This document shows positions 9,864 through 22,450 of a stretch of DNA of 64,000 nt, piece after piece. The stretch is from Antedon mediterranea. Lineage: Eukaryota > Echinodermata > Crinoidea > Comatulida > Antedonidae. The notes below the pieces were generated by a model. That model ran no database searches. It worked only from the letters and a program-made list of their open reading frames with translations, and had not been told where the DNA came from. Each line of letters starts with the position of its first letter. The first letter of the stretch is position 1. Location: positions 23,592,101-23,656,100 of the forward strand of contig NC_092677.1 of the NCBI RefSeq assembly GCF_964355755.1, read 5' to 3'. Made by a program: the position numbers and the translations under genes.

Positions 9864-12800
9864 ATGGCAGGTAGACTGGACAGTCTTTGGACACATTACA
9901 CGTCTTTCGAACGTCTACCAGACGATGAAGATAACGAAATACCTACAGCTAATAAATGGTAAGTAACTGCAGTATTATACATACAGTTAATACAACAATG
10001 TCTGTTTGAAGTTTTTTAAAGTTTTAAGTTTAAAAAAGGTAACCATTTTAAAAGATTGACAAATGCAAAACATGGCAAGTAAATGGTATGAGAAAGCACA
10101 CTATTGTATTTGCAATTAATCAATCGTATTATGAATGTTAATAGGGAACACCTAAACCCATTTTTAAATTATACTTTTTTAAATAATAAGTTTCTAAGAC
10201 TTGTTAATTTATAACATATTATGAATACCACCTCACAATTTCTTCCAAAAAGGTTACCAAGGGACCGTATTTTACTAATGTGTTTACAAAAATATAACTT
10301 GATTGTTATTATGTATTTCCTTTTAGGTTTGAAATTAATTCATTCTTATGTGTTACTTATGGCTTGGCTGAATTCTTTCTTACGTTGACTGTAGTGTCAT
10401 CGATAATGAAGGATGTTTTTGATAAATCGGATGAATGTGGAAGTATGTCAATATTCGTTGGTTATAACTACGTTTCTGTCCTCTTTGTTTTGAGTTGTGC
10501 ATTGATGATTGTAACTTTTGTATTGGATATATACTGCCGCCGAAATGGACAGGTTCAGCCCGTAACGAGTCAGTTGGAAATCAATGCTTATGTTAAATGT
10601 AATTATCAAAATCAAGTTATTATTAATTAATATTATTTTAAACATTTAAACTCTTATAATATATTTAAGCTGGTCTTAAAGAATAAGAATAGCATTATAT
10701 AATATTATCCAAATATTTGTATTATGTTTATAATTTCAGAAACACTTTTTTTTAGAGAATTACATCAATTGATTGTTTGTCTCTTTACCATAATATTATT
10801 ACAAATGTACCAATTTGATCAGCTTTAACTATAGGGACCTAAAGTTATTTCATAAAGTTAGCCAAAGCGCCTGAGTGAAAGAAAGAATACAAATGGGTGT
10901 GTAATATTTTATACCTCCATGGTAATATTATGAAACTCCAATGTTATTAAACTTTTCTAACACAAAAAACAGTACTATTAATTTCTTCAGCAGATAAGTT
11001 ACTTTATTACTTGTGTTATACTTTATCTACTCGTAATGAATCGTGGGCAATGACATTCTTTTGTTGAAGGACACACACCCTTAGATTTACCACAAAGCTA
11101 CAGTTCCACTAACAGGCTTGCCTTTTTATTTTCAGTTGGTTTATATATTTTTGCAGCGGTGGCCGTTGCTGTAAATCTATTGGTACTAAGTGAACATCCG
11201 GTGACGGTGAATTACCAGATCAATGCTACCTTGTTTATAATCTTGCAGTCCATCTATCTGAAACGTTTCTCCAAAACCTGTTTTCAACGGTTTACTATTA
11301 TCAACAGGTAATGGCTATTTAAAAAAAATTAAAATAAACAACCTGATTCTGTAGCTGTCACTAGATAACATCTAACTGACTATTGACAGTCATTTAAACT
11401 ACATCTGGACTGGCTATCAATAGTCAGTTAGATATTATCTAGTGATCCCAGCTGCAGAACCGAGTGCAATAAATAATAATTATGACACGAGCAAATATGT
11501 CACCTATGCTTATTATGCATATTCATAAATTGTATCTCTTTTATTTTCTTTTTTTTCTCATGAATTCTTTAAGCCAGCGCGAAAAATCTAAATGTCCAAA
11601 AATGTTCCATTAGCCCAAAAAAGCACAATTCATGTCTTCTTCATAATTATATTGTAAACATATAAATATTTGTTTTGTTTTATTTAGATTTGCAATCACA
11701 CAGATTCTAGTGACAAACCTATCTCATTGGGTGCTTCTGATTTCATATGAAACATATGTTGACTACAAAGGAAACATTAGTAAGTTTTGATAAAGTGATG
11801 ACAGTTATGGTTTCCTTTTTCTAATAATGTTTTAGAACATAAATTCCGATTCTGCTGATAACACCACTCTTGTAGTTTCCAATTCATGGATATCTATATA
11901 GACATTACAATTTATACATTTCACGAACCTAGTGACAAGGCTCGTACGTAGATGACTGTCAATAGTCAGTTAATATCTACCAGCAAAATCAGGTGAACTA
12001 TAGGCTACTATAGAAAAATATTGCTGTTTAAAATTAACTATAGCCTAAGTGTTAATGAGGCAATCACAAATGATGATGAATATTTAATAAGTTCTCAGAA
12101 AAAAAAGCATGCATACAACAAAATTCTTCTAGTTTCTATCAATATGTTTGTTAATACAAGCACTGGTTGTCTTTCTATTTTAGCTGGCGGTGGCGAGAAT
12201 TACGAGCAAGCCTTGCCGTACTTGATGGATTGTACCATTGAGTACTGCTTAATTGCTGCTGTTCTGCTTGCTAATATGTGGCGGAATGTTGGACTAGTTC
12301 CCAAAGAAGAAATTGCACTTTCCAGACCATGGAAATACAGTATCATGTCATCAATATACGGTATAGCCGCCGGTGTAGTGGTCGCTATAGCCGTTTCCGT
12401 GATTGGATCATTTCTTGTACAGATTCCATTAGGTGATGATGCGCACAGAGATGGCAACGCGATTGAGACTTCGGTTTATCTCCGTATCATTCTCGCGACG
12501 GCTGCTGCTATGTGTTCAACGTTTTGCGCGTTCTGTTTGCAATTCTCTTCAGTTGAAGAAAGCAAATCCAATGGTATAACTCAAGACACAATTCTTCTCT
12601 TCTGCTGCTGTGGGTTTCATGCATTGCTTAATATGTACAGCTTACTGGCCTCTTTGGTCTTTAACCACAAAAAATATAGAATCTCCTTGTGGGATTCTAT
12701 CATGTGCCTCATCGGTACACTTTCACAATCGACATTCGTCATATTCGGTCTTATAAGTAAATCGGTTAAACATAATCGAAAAAGAATCGTTCAAAATATA

Positions 12801-13016
12801 CTGATATTTTTGTCGATAACCAATTTGTCCCAATGGATGTTGAGCCATTACGAGTTAAGAATTGACGCATTGTTTTATCCGCTCGAACGGACAGTTTACG
12901 GTAAAATGTCCTGGTACCTTCTTCATCACGTGACAGGCCCAATTGTTTCGTTTTACTATTTTCATTCAGCAACTTGTCTTTTTGAAATTTGGATAGCAGT
13001 ATCCTTAATTATTTGA
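9864..13016 (+). CDS. Otopetrin-like proton channel (five exons)
   Basis: Otopetrins are plasma-membrane proton-selective channels with 12 helices. Exons: 9864-9958, 10327 to about 10568 (or 10598), 11136-11307, 11688-11779 and 12184-13016. Phases join cleanly at all junctions; only the exon 2 donor is unsure (GA/GTCAGT or AT/GTAATT, both phase 1). The product is about 477-487 residues, a little short for the family. I count 12 hydrophobic segments: two from exon 2, two from exon 3, one from exon 4 and seven from exon 5. Family hallmarks are TNLSHW in helix 5, PYLMDCTIEYCLIAA in helix 6, and the last helix with HHVTGPIVSFYYFHS followed by CLFEIW just before the stop. The start ATG begins MAGRLDSLW, a soluble N-terminus. 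A decayed second copy follows downstream. Confidence 0.85.
11358..11445. repeat. Foldback repeat in otopetrin intron 3
   Basis: The 32-nt arms at 11358-11389 and 11414-11445 are reverse complements with two mismatches. They start TCACTAGATAAC and carry CAATAGTCAGTTAGAT. Single arms of the same core occur near 8970-8995 and 11950-11980, so it is a small dispersed family. Confidence 0.7.
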
Positions 13017-14290
13017 TTGAAAGATTGATTGTGTAAACAAATCGTCCTCTCATTATCATATCTAGGCACATTACACTTTGTTGTTACACTAGTTTGATAG
13101 TGTAGAAAAGCTTTACAGTTTCATTGAATCATATTTAAATTAATCATCTTTAAACATATACATTGAATTAGCCTAATTATTATTATATCAACATCTAAGT
13201 TCTGAGATTATACCAAGTGCTTTAGTCAAAATACGTCATATTATACTAAAATCAATGGTACTGTAAACAAGTACATTAAGTGACTTAATCTTATTGAAAA
13301 CGAAAGTTTATAAAGCTATCTACAGTAAATTATGAGTTTCAGAAGATATAAAATTACTTTTTTATCTGTTGGTTTCTGTTTTAGTTTCCCGATGATTAGG
13401 GTTAATTACTTAAAATAGCTTTAACAAAAAGTTGATTGATACACATTGATAATTCTCTGGAAATCGTTAAATATTAAACGTTAAACAAATAATGGATATG
13501 TATTTCATAAACGCCATAGTTTCAAACACAACATGCATTGCGCATGTCTAAAATGGTGTCGAAAAGAAATTAATTTGAACGTCGTGGAAATGATTTCCTC
13601 ATTTCTAAGCAGACACCAGCGTTTAGGTACCGTAAGTAGTCTAAAACCTATAGTATAAAACAGTACAATTTTAAAATACAGTAGTTTAAATGTAATCATT
13701 TTCTACATGCATAGGCTTCTCCTACTGTATAAAATGAAACATTGTACAACCAATGTATATACATGTATACACTAATACAAAGATGTTTACCTCTAGGGCT
13801 GTAATGAGCTGTACTGTAATTACAATTATAGTTTATTAATAAGATGGCAAATGTGTATAATGTATGCAAGAATTAAGTGTTAGAAAACATTTATTAAATA
13901 AATAAACCTTGTGTAGCATCCGCTAATGTGTTCGATAATATTAGGAACTCGCATTTTGAATAAAATACCTTATATAAGAAAAACAAAAGGGTGGAGGAAT
14001 TGTATGATTGCGTCAAGAAATTATAGTATTCCATTATGTTGGTGGTGCCTGTATAAATACCGTATTAAGTATATCGTATATCTTATATCATAATCTATAT
14101 ACTCTTTCAGCTCTACTAATACAAATTTAGATGTTTCTCACTTGGAACAGCCCATTTTAAAGTATAAATAAAATACAAAAATCTTAGAATAAAAACTTGA
14201 AAAACTATATTTTTTTTATATTTTACTAATGTACGTGTGTCGTACGTGCAATATACGAGAGAAAAAATGGAATTGACTTCAATGGTCAGC
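13017..14290. other. Intergenic, nothing recognised
   Basis: AT-rich sequence with no supported gene. It follows the otopetrin stop and probably contains its 3' UTR. Confidence 0.4.
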
Positions 14291-14626
14291 AACATAGAGC
14301 AGAACATAGAGAGGAACATAGAGAGGAACATAGAGAGGAACATAGAGAGGAACATAGAGAGGAACATAGAGAGGAACATAGAGAGGAACATAGAGAGGAA
14401 CATAGAGAAGAACATAGAGAGGAACATAGAGAGGAACATAGAGAGGAACATAGAGAGGAACATATAGAGGAACATAGAGAGGAACATAGAGAGGAACATA
14501 GAGAGGAACATAGAGAGGAACATAGAGAGGAACATAGAGAGGAACATAGAGAGGAGCATAGAGAGGAACATAGAGAGGAACATAGAGAGGAACATATAGA
14601 GGAACATAGAGAGGAACATAGAGCAG
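14291..14626. repeat. 12-bp minisatellite, 28 units
   Basis: Exactly 336 bp of the unit AACATAGAGAGG, with a few variants (AGAGCAG at both ends, AGAGAA, ATATAGAG and GAGCAT inside). Because 12 is a multiple of 3, repetitive open frames appear on both strands. These are artefacts of the repeat. Confidence 0.93.
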
Positions 14627-15374
14627 ACTGAATCCACTCCGTTGGTGCTTACAAGAAGACCAGAGAGGTATGATATTCACGTTTTTAACAAATATTTAAC
14701 AATATTAGAGATATTTCAATTTTCGACCACCGACGGTATATATGAGTTGTCTAGTTGGGCGAAATTTAAAAATGTTTAATAGTCTACCGATGACCTATAA
14801 CTACGCCCGGAGCTATCTCAAGACGACTCGTTGATTGTGTGTAGGCCTAAGCGAGTAAGTTCGGACGTCCTTCGGTGACTTCTATTATATAGGCCCAGGT
14901 GAAGACACATCCATCACGTTATAAGTTGAAAGTTCCATGAATAGATATGTTATAGACGGCATCCATATTCAGCAATCATTCACCTTATCTAAAATCAGTA
15001 TTGCTAGTATCTTTTCATGCGTAAATCAATTCATAGGTTTAAGCAACATATGTTGAGTCATGGTGGCAAAGTATCGTTTTAATTTGTATTCTCCTAGACT
15101 CCAAAATGTATTTTGCAGCGGTAGGTTTAGGTCTAATATGTTGGATTAATTATTTGTGTGATATGATGTAGTTTATTTTTTAATCTCCACTAAAGCTATG
15201 TCTATCAAACTAGTTTGAAACAAAAAAGTTGTTCCCAAATATGGTAGTGATAAGCCCAAATATAGTAGTGATATTGATAGTGTAGAGAGGGCTTAATACA
15301 ATACGCTTGATTTAAGTTTAGAAACTTCTTAAAGTGCTGGTTTGAAGAAAGTGTATAATGATTTTTCACTTTAG
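14627..15374. other. Intergenic, nothing recognised
   Basis: I searched this stretch for first exons of the second otopetrin copy and found none. Confidence 0.35.
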
Positions 15375-16214
15375 ATTTCACGCGTGTTCACTGCTGAGTG
15401 TTATGTATGGTATGGTATGGTGATCTATCTCTTAGCAATTGTCATAATGACGGCATTTCTGTCTAGCTTAAGGGAGAATACTAATCCCGTGACTGTTGAT
15501 GCATTTAACAACTATACCATCGCACTCTACGTTGTCGCTATTTCTTTTGTTATCGGGGATATTGTGTACCTTAGAGATAATGCACTGGCACCCACTGATA
15601 CAGAGATGAGCATGGCAAGTAGTCTTCATGTTAAAGGTCGGTCAGCTGTACGATAATATTTGAATAAAATCGAAAAGAACAGTGAGGCAAAGAGTCGATC
15701 CAATCGGAATCGGACCGGTAGGATGTCAGCATTCAGCATTCATTCATCAGTGGAGAATTATTTCCATTTATTGTCATTTGTATATAAAATATGCATAAAA
15801 ATTATCTTTGCATACATACATACATGTTGTATAGAAAACAGATAAATAAAACAAACTATTAAAAGTGTCACATCACTCTCGTACGTTATAAGTGACAAGC
15901 ATTCACTGCCGACTTTAAAACCGCGTAAACTTTCCAATTCTTGTGAGTTATTGCGAGGGTGAGTTTCTCTCTTATGTATGGTTGCGGTACAATCGTCGTA
16001 TTTCACAGGGACTAAAAACACCAGAATATTGTAACGTGTGACTCCATTCAATTTTGAAGGCAATTCGGACAATGATTCCAGTTATAGACCACTTTTTATT
16101 ATTTTATTACCGTAAGCTAAGCAGATCTTGATTACGATCCTTTATCCTTTTTCTCTTGTTACTTCCGGCGGAGGTTGCAACTCTGACTTGCTCTTGTTTC
16201 TTTATATCTTCTTT

Positions 16215-16271
16215 GGTTAAGGCATAGAGATATTATAGTGAACTATATATATAATATCTCTATGGTTAAGG
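16215..16271. mobile_element. 41-bp palindromic insertion with 8-bp target duplication
   Basis: GGTTAAGG at 16215-16222 and at 16264-16271 flank a near-palindrome whose ends are CATAGAGATATTA and TAATATCTCTAT. An 8-bp duplication is typical of hAT-type transposition. The size suggests a minimal MITE. The class is inferred. Confidence 0.5.
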
Positions 16272-16545
16272 TAACACGTCGCTGGCAGTAAGATGGAAGT
16301 CAATTGAGCCTTATCTAGATGCATGTAGAATACAGTACTACTTTATAGCTACTGCCATGCTGGCCATTATGTGGCATAGTATTGGAAAAGAACAGTTACT
16401 TCGACAAGTTAAGAAAAAGGACAACAATGTTAATTATTCGACTTGGAATACGAGCATTGCTGTTGTTCTGGGGTTTTGTGTCATAATATTAGCAATTGCT
16501 TCTATCTTTATATCGTCGGGAACTGATATCCAGAATTATTATTAC

Positions 16546-16582
16546 TAGATGGCACGCTCGCTTCGCTCGCGTACCATCTAGG
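16546..16582. repeat. CG-rich palindrome
   Basis: CTAGATGG at the left and CCATCTAG at the right enclose GCTCGCTTCGCTCGC, itself an inverted repeat. It sits at the point where the second otopetrin frame breaks and may mark an insertion. Confidence 0.5.
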
Positions 16583-17124
16583 TCGTGCCCACAGATGGTT
16601 CTCGAATACACAGTATTTCCAGCGAGAAAAAAATGGAGATATCAAATGTACGTACCGCAGGACTATAATACATTGTCGTTTACAGAAACGAATAAATATA
16701 CACAATGATTTATGTAGTCAACCAAAATTAGCACCCTGGGAATTACTTCCGAGAGAGAAACAAAATGAGTCAAATTTTTTTATTTGGACTCATTTAAACA
16801 AACCCAATTTGTGTTTTGTATGTAACATTAAGGGTTGAGGGATGGGGGAAGAATATAGGTACAAAGAGGAAACATTTTAAAATATATTCTTAACCACTCA
16901 GTAACGAAATATTGTTTTTAATGTTTTATAGGCCTATAAATAATATACCACTAAATACAGTAAAACATTTACGATTTAATACGGTACTTTGTTAAAACTC
17001 TCACTGTCATAGTCGATTGAAATAGTAAAATACATGTAACGATACACCACTACGACGTTTATATATTTTTAAATTATTAATTAATACAAACGTTGAGAAG
17101 CAACTGTCAGTAATAACGTTTATT

Positions 17125-17775
17125 TATTTGTATATTATATGTTTATAATCTAACAGCAGGGCCTACCCACACTCACAGTAATAAAGATTATTTGTATATA
17201 TTTTTATATTACATCTAACAGTACCAACACTCACAGTAAGAAATTTGCGATTCAAATTGCGATCAAAAGTGGTTAATACCTTAACAGTATTGTACAGCAT
17301 TGCAATACTATTTATGTTTATTCTCCAAGGGGGCCCATAAATCTAAATCTATACCTCTATGGTTAAACCAAATAATTTGGAATGTTTATTTGTATATTAT
17401 ATGTTTATAATCTAACAGTAGGGCCTACCCACACTCACAGTAATAAAGTTTATTTGTATATATTTTTATATTACATCTAACAGTACCAACACTCACAGTA
17501 AGAAATTTGCGATTCAAATTGCGATCAAAAGTGGTTAATACCTTAACAGTATTGTACAGCATTGCAATACTATTTATTTTTGTGGATTTTTACTTTTATG
17601 TTAAACCAAGACAACGAAAAGGAATAAAATTACCTTCGTGACGTTTCGCCGACAATCTGTCAGCTGCTTCAGACTAATGCCTGGGTTGGAATACTATTTA
17701 TGTTTATTCTCCAAGGGGGCCCATAAATCTAAATCTATACCTGTATGGTTAAACCAAATAATTTGGAATGTTCCA
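17125..17775. repeat. 262-bp tandem duplication, second copy interrupted
   Basis: Copy 1 starts about 17125 and copy 2 about 17387, each with TAATCTAACAG, ACACTCACAGTAA and, at the end, CCAAGGGGGCCCATAAATC. Copy 2 is split at 17577 by a 112-bp insertion and resumes at 17690. No coding content is seen. Confidence 0.85.
17578..17689 (-). mobile_element. 112-bp retroposon fragment with 12-bp target duplication
   Basis: AATACTATTTAT flanks the insertion on both sides (17566-17577 and 17690-17701). Copy 1 of the tandem repeat has this word once, which gives the empty site. On the minus strand it holds CTGAAGCAGCTGACAG and CGAAACGTCACGAAGG, a phrase type commonly seen in animal retroelement fragments, possibly Penelope-like. 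The class is an inference. Confidence 0.65.
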
Positions 17776-19219
17776 TTCATCACAAATCAATACATTTGTA
17801 AAAACGTATATTAAATGTATCAAAATAGTATTTTTTTAAAGAAAATCGGCCTGTCTTCAACATTATGATGCTGTACTCGAACTGTTCAACCGGTTTTCAG
17901 CCATTAAAAACAATTATCGTAGGAGGAGATAGGAAAATGCGAAGCCTCCTCGCATTTTTGTGGCGGGTATTTTTCAAGATGGACATCCATTAGACAGTGT
18001 ATACCACGATCGGAAAACACCCCTATTTGGGGCAAATCGTTGAACCTAAATTCGTCAATAACTAATTATCTAACTTATTTTAATTAGTAAACAGGGTTAC
18101 ATCAGGTGGTTAAAATCAGTACCGAAAGTACGAACCAACTTTATATACCATCGAGTAAAAATTCTAGAAGTAAGGCGCGATTTACCGAATTTTGCCCTTA
18201 CGTAAATTTATATATAGATTATTATTGGATATATTGGATTATATTGAATATCATAACACTGTTTTCAGTCACCGTGCTGTTCGTCGTCTCTAGACGTCGC
18301 TATGGAGTTTTTCAACAGTATACTTTCCCATGTCACCTGGATGAACTTATAATCGGGCTTTGCCTTGTGTTTTGGATTTTGCAAGAGATGTACTCAGTTC
18401 TCAGTGTGATTGTAGAGCTATGGTGCTCCAATATGCAGTATATAGCATTGGCAGCCAAAGTGGTTATACAAAGCTTACTAATAATTCAGAGCTTACGATT
18501 TAAAGTAACTGTTCCAACTGCCCACTGGTACAAATCCATGTTGCTTTTCCTGTCGATGTCCAACCTAGCCTGGTGGATCATCACAATGACGGAACTGAAG
18601 AACGACCCGGAACACATCTACATACAGGATACAGAAACAGTTTTATGGCAAAAATACGTATGACCTGATTCATGGTATCACAGGCCCATTCGTTGTGTTC
18701 TATTACTACCAATCGAGTGTTTGCTTCTTTGAAATGTGGATGACACATAACCGTCGGATAATTACTGTAAAAGTATCAACCGATTAAAATAATTACTTTG
18801 AAACTCATTACACACATTTACACGCGCGGTAGGCTACACAATTCAATACATTAGTCTAGTCAGGATAATAGCAAACTTTACCAAAGCTTTTTTTTCGCAA
18901 ACTCCGAGTTTGAACAAAACAAAAATGTTCTTAAAACTAGTCTCTGTTACTGGGGGTGTTTGCTCACCAGAAAAACATTACAAAGACTTTGATATGATTC
19001 ACAATCTCAAATTGAGAAAATTCATTTTCTTCTAAAAAAATAATAGGGAAGATTGGATTATTATGTTTATTTACATAAAGTTGTTATAGAATTAAAATAA
19101 TAAGTTTACTTTTAAGTAAAACCTCTTATTTTGAGTGCATTTTGTTTGTAGGCCTATACCATAGGCCAATTAAAATTTAAAAAAACTTTAGGCAATGAGA
19201 ACAATCTGTACTTTATGAA

Positions 19220-19292
19220 ACCCGGTTAGCTCAGTTGGTAGAGCATCAGACTTTTAATCTGAGGGTCAAGGGTTCAAGTCCCTTATTGGGCG
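19220..19292 (+). tRNA. trnK(uuu): tRNA-Lys (UUU), first base changed
   Basis: All stems, the CTTTTAA loop and the TTCAAGT T-loop are intact. Position 1 is A instead of G, which gives an A1-C72 mismatch; this could weaken processing. The T-run after the gene is broken up (ACATTTTCC, T4). It heads the unit that carries orphan copy C. Confidence 0.75.
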
Positions 19293-19841
19293 TAATACAT
19301 TTTCCATTTTATTATCTTTTTAGTACTTAAAAACAATTGGAATATCTATGCTATTACTGTTATTTTGGGCGTTTTAGTAACAAATGATTGATAGAAGTTA
19401 TTGCTGTACAATTTGTATTTGTACACAAATTTGAACAAAAAATGTATTCGGTATAAATGTTTCTTTTCCAAAATGCAATTAACTTAACATAATAATTGTT
19501 CTAGAAATATTGTAAACTGAACATTTTATTCTAACCCGTGCAGAGAGTATTAAGGAATAAAAATGGTAATTGTACTCACATTTAATGGGAGTCAAAGTAA
19601 TATGCAAAAATACATGACACAATGAATCTACAATTTAAGCTCGAAGTATAATTTATATCTTTAAAACGCAGAGTAAAAAAGAAACAAAACAAACGAATTA
19701 TGATAGGTAATAACATAAATTTATTAAATAAAAATCACTGGTTAAAACTATAATTTATATACTATTATTTACATGACGTCATTCAGGTCGTACAATGTTT
19801 ACGTTAGCCTATGAACTATTAAAAACGTTCTCAAAGTTTAA

Positions 19842-20541
19842 TCAGCAAGTTCTATGAGTATGTAAAAATAAGTTGTTATTATAAGACACGTGATTAGATG
19901 CTGGCTGGAGTTTGGTAGTCAGTTGATAGCTGGTGACGACGTCTGTCCAGTAGTCTGGTGAGATGCTTAAGAAGTTAAAGACCTCACTGCATTCCATTTC
20001 TTGATCAATAGCACCTTCTTCGTTTTGTGTGATGGATTCAGATTCTTCTAACATGGCTGTAAAAGATAATCAAAATATTTAATTTCAATATATAAAAATG
20101 TAACGCGACGTGATAAAAAGATTACATTATAATAATGTTAGTCCTCTATCAATATTCAAACTTTAGAGAATCTTTTAGTATGATAAACACACAACAGTAC
20201 TTACAAGGACATCCCATTTGAAGCTCACGTAATAAATCGGCATCACTGTTGTCTCTGGTCTCATAGTCGCTATCACTGGTATAGTCGTCATCGCTGACCT
20301 CACATTCGTCACATGTCATTAACACATCGGGAGACTCACACACTGACGTTATTGAATCACTTGGTAGATGTGGAAAGTAGATTCTAAGATCTGAATCCAT
20401 CTCAGTTTGTAGAAGATCTTCTCTTGACAAATACGGTAGTGGACTTTCATCTTCTTCGATGTCATCTTGGAACGTTGTAGAATACATTTCATACCACTGG
20501 GGTCTTTCATGGCAATGGATTGAAGATTTTCCTGTATTCAT
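19842..20541 (-). CDS. Orphan acidic protein, family copy C (two exons)
   Basis: Exon 1 is 20541-20205 and exon 2 is 20056-19842, with GTAAGT donor, TTTTACAG acceptor and a phase 1 intron. The 183-residue product differs from copy B mainly by substitutions (for example SDYETRDNSD in the acidic region and KSSIHCHERP at the N-terminus). The intron resembles that of copy A but carries indels that are not multiples of three. The upstream CCAAT block is near 20724, and the E-box is lost (CACGTC). Function unknown. Confidence 0.75.
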
Positions 20542-21580
20542 TGTACTGTAGTGGTATTTACTGGTTAATCACCCAATACGTAAAACTTATCGTAATTATG
20601 CAGATCGTTGAGATTTTTATGTTATAACAGTTGAAAGTCTAATGAAAAATTGATAAAAACTCCACAGAACACTTGGTTTTATCACGTCTGGGTCCTTTAC
20701 TCTATTGTTTTATCATAATGTGTTAGCCAATCAAAATGTGTGAAAATGCGCGGTTTCCTAAATCGGTCGCGGCATGACGTTTGATGATAACTTTAACAAT
20801 AGATATATAAAACAATAGGCCTAGATATGAACTTGTCGTTATATTGCGTGAAAAACAGATTATGCAATAAAAATTAAAACATAATTAGCCTAATTATAAA
20901 AAGGTATAGTTAAGTCTATAAAGGGTTTTTTTTAATGGCAAACTGAATACAAAAATACTATTGTTGATAAATATAAAGCAATTCTTATTACGTCTACATT
21001 GAAATCAGTAAATAATAGTAAGTAATTAAATGAATACCTTTCCTATTACTAAAAACACCTAATATTTGAAATCACTATATAGATACTTATGGAGATTTCA
21101 ATTATAATTTTAGATATAAGTCTAGTTTAAAAAACGTACCGTTATACTGGAAAAATATCATGTATTGTGGTACTGATCTAATAAAAATGGTTGTATCTCA
21201 TATCCTTCTTATTAAAATAAATTTTAAAATAAAATATCATCGATCAATTTTTTTTGCACGGATAGTTTATTTTATTTGTTGGGATGTCTACATTTATTCT
21301 GCGGCATTATGTTTCTATTTCATTTAAATTTAATAATAATTTGAATTCATATCACATATTTTTATTCTAATGACCTCCTCTCCTCATATCAGCTCCTTTT
21401 TTATATTTTTCTATTGTGTTTATATTTATTTGTTTTGCTTTATATATTGTATTCTCTGAAAAAATAAATAATAACAAATAATAATAATTGTTGAATAAAT
21501 GTTATTAAGTCATATTTCGTTCATTTAGATATCAAAACATGTTGTTGACAACAACTTCTAAAAATATTCTTTATGTTAAG
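20542..21580. other. Upstream region of copy C, AT-rich
   Basis: Promoter-like block to about 20830, then sequence shared with 6800-7140 and 33300-33620. From about 21140 it is unique and AT-rich, with nothing recognised. Confidence 0.45.
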
Positions 21581-21637
21581 TAAAGCTCAGTCGTTAGAGC
21601 AGAAGACTTTAATTCTCAGCTTTAAGTCCCATATTCG
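21581..21637 (+). pseudogene. Badly decayed tRNA-Lys remnant
   Basis: AAGCTCAGTCGTTAGAGC and AGAAGACTTTAATTCT recall the D-arm and anticodon arm, but the acceptor and T-arm are gone. Confidence 0.4.
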
Positions 21638-21761
21638 TTTTGCATTTAATATGAAGTACATTTTTGTACAATAAGTAAAATAAAAATTACTTATCTTTAA
21701 GCTGTATAAATAAAAATCAAAGCAAAAATAAGGAATTACGAGAATATGGCTTGTAAAAGAA

Positions 21762-21834
21762 GCCCAGTTACCTCAGTCGGTAGAGTATCAGGCTTTTAAT
21801 CTGAGGGTCAAGGGTTCAAGTCCATTTTTGGTGT
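21762..21834 (+). pseudogene. tRNA-Lys (UUU) pseudogene
   Basis: The anticodon loop CTTTTAA is intact. D-stem G10 is C, A31 of the anticodon stem is G, the T-stem 3' strand is CCATT, and the acceptor 3' strand TTTGGTG no longer pairs with GCCCAGT at several positions. No G discriminator. Unlikely to be functional. Confidence 0.75.
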
Positions 21835-22450
21835 ATTTGTTTTAAATTCCATTATCTTTAAAGTCATTTTTGACAACATGCAATTCCTTTTATAAATATA
21901 AGATACAGGTTTTAAAAGTATTAATATTACATAAATAATTCTAAATACAATTGTTATATTAAATAAATACAACGATTATATTTAGATTTATTTGTATATT
22001 TATTTTAGTAAAATCATATTCCACAGTATTGTGTTCACATGGCAATACTTGTATTGTTCTATTATTAATTGGCAAAACACATGTAATTCAATCGGAAACG
22101 CCTTGCTTTTATGAAATATTCAACTGGAATATCTATGATATAATTGTTATGTTGGGCTTAAAATAGTGACGAGAGTAATAATTGACAATTGTCTGATTGA
22201 CAAATGTTATTATTGTACCTTATAAATCATGGCCTTAAATTAAGTATGTATTTAATATAAGATAATAATCATAACGATTATGTATTACTAAAAAATGCAG
22301 CAGCGTAACTTAAACCAAAGAACTTATAACAAAAGAATCTCCTGTTCTTCAATTTGCATTCAAAACACAGTATCGGAAGTACAGGGTTAAAAGGTCAAAC
22401 TGGGCGACGCCATTTCACAGCATGGAGTAGCGCCCCCTCCAAACTAGGAA

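Larger units (their letters stand above)
15375..18787 (+). pseudogene. Decayed otopetrin-like gene copy
   Basis: Three exon-like blocks align with the upstream gene. 15375-15655 matches exon 3 (NPVTV motif, two helices). About 16290-16548 matches the start of exon 5 (PYLDACRIQYYFIATAMLAIMW), then stops at TAG after QNYYY, right before a CG-rich palindrome. 18092-18787 matches helices 8-12. The last block needs a frame change near 18635-18645: the first frame ends in TGA at about 18661-18663, while the next frame continues FYGKNTYDLIHGITG, with FYYYQSS and CFFEMW, to a stop at 18785-18787. No equivalents of exons 1, 2 or 4 were found. The missing exons, stop and frameshift make a pseudogene the best reading. 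A sequencing error could explain the frameshift alone but not the rest. Confidence 0.75.

Noticed and set aside
14116-14680. Open frames of repeating four-residue units on both strands
   Set aside because: Produced by the 12-bp minisatellite; no splice or codon evidence.
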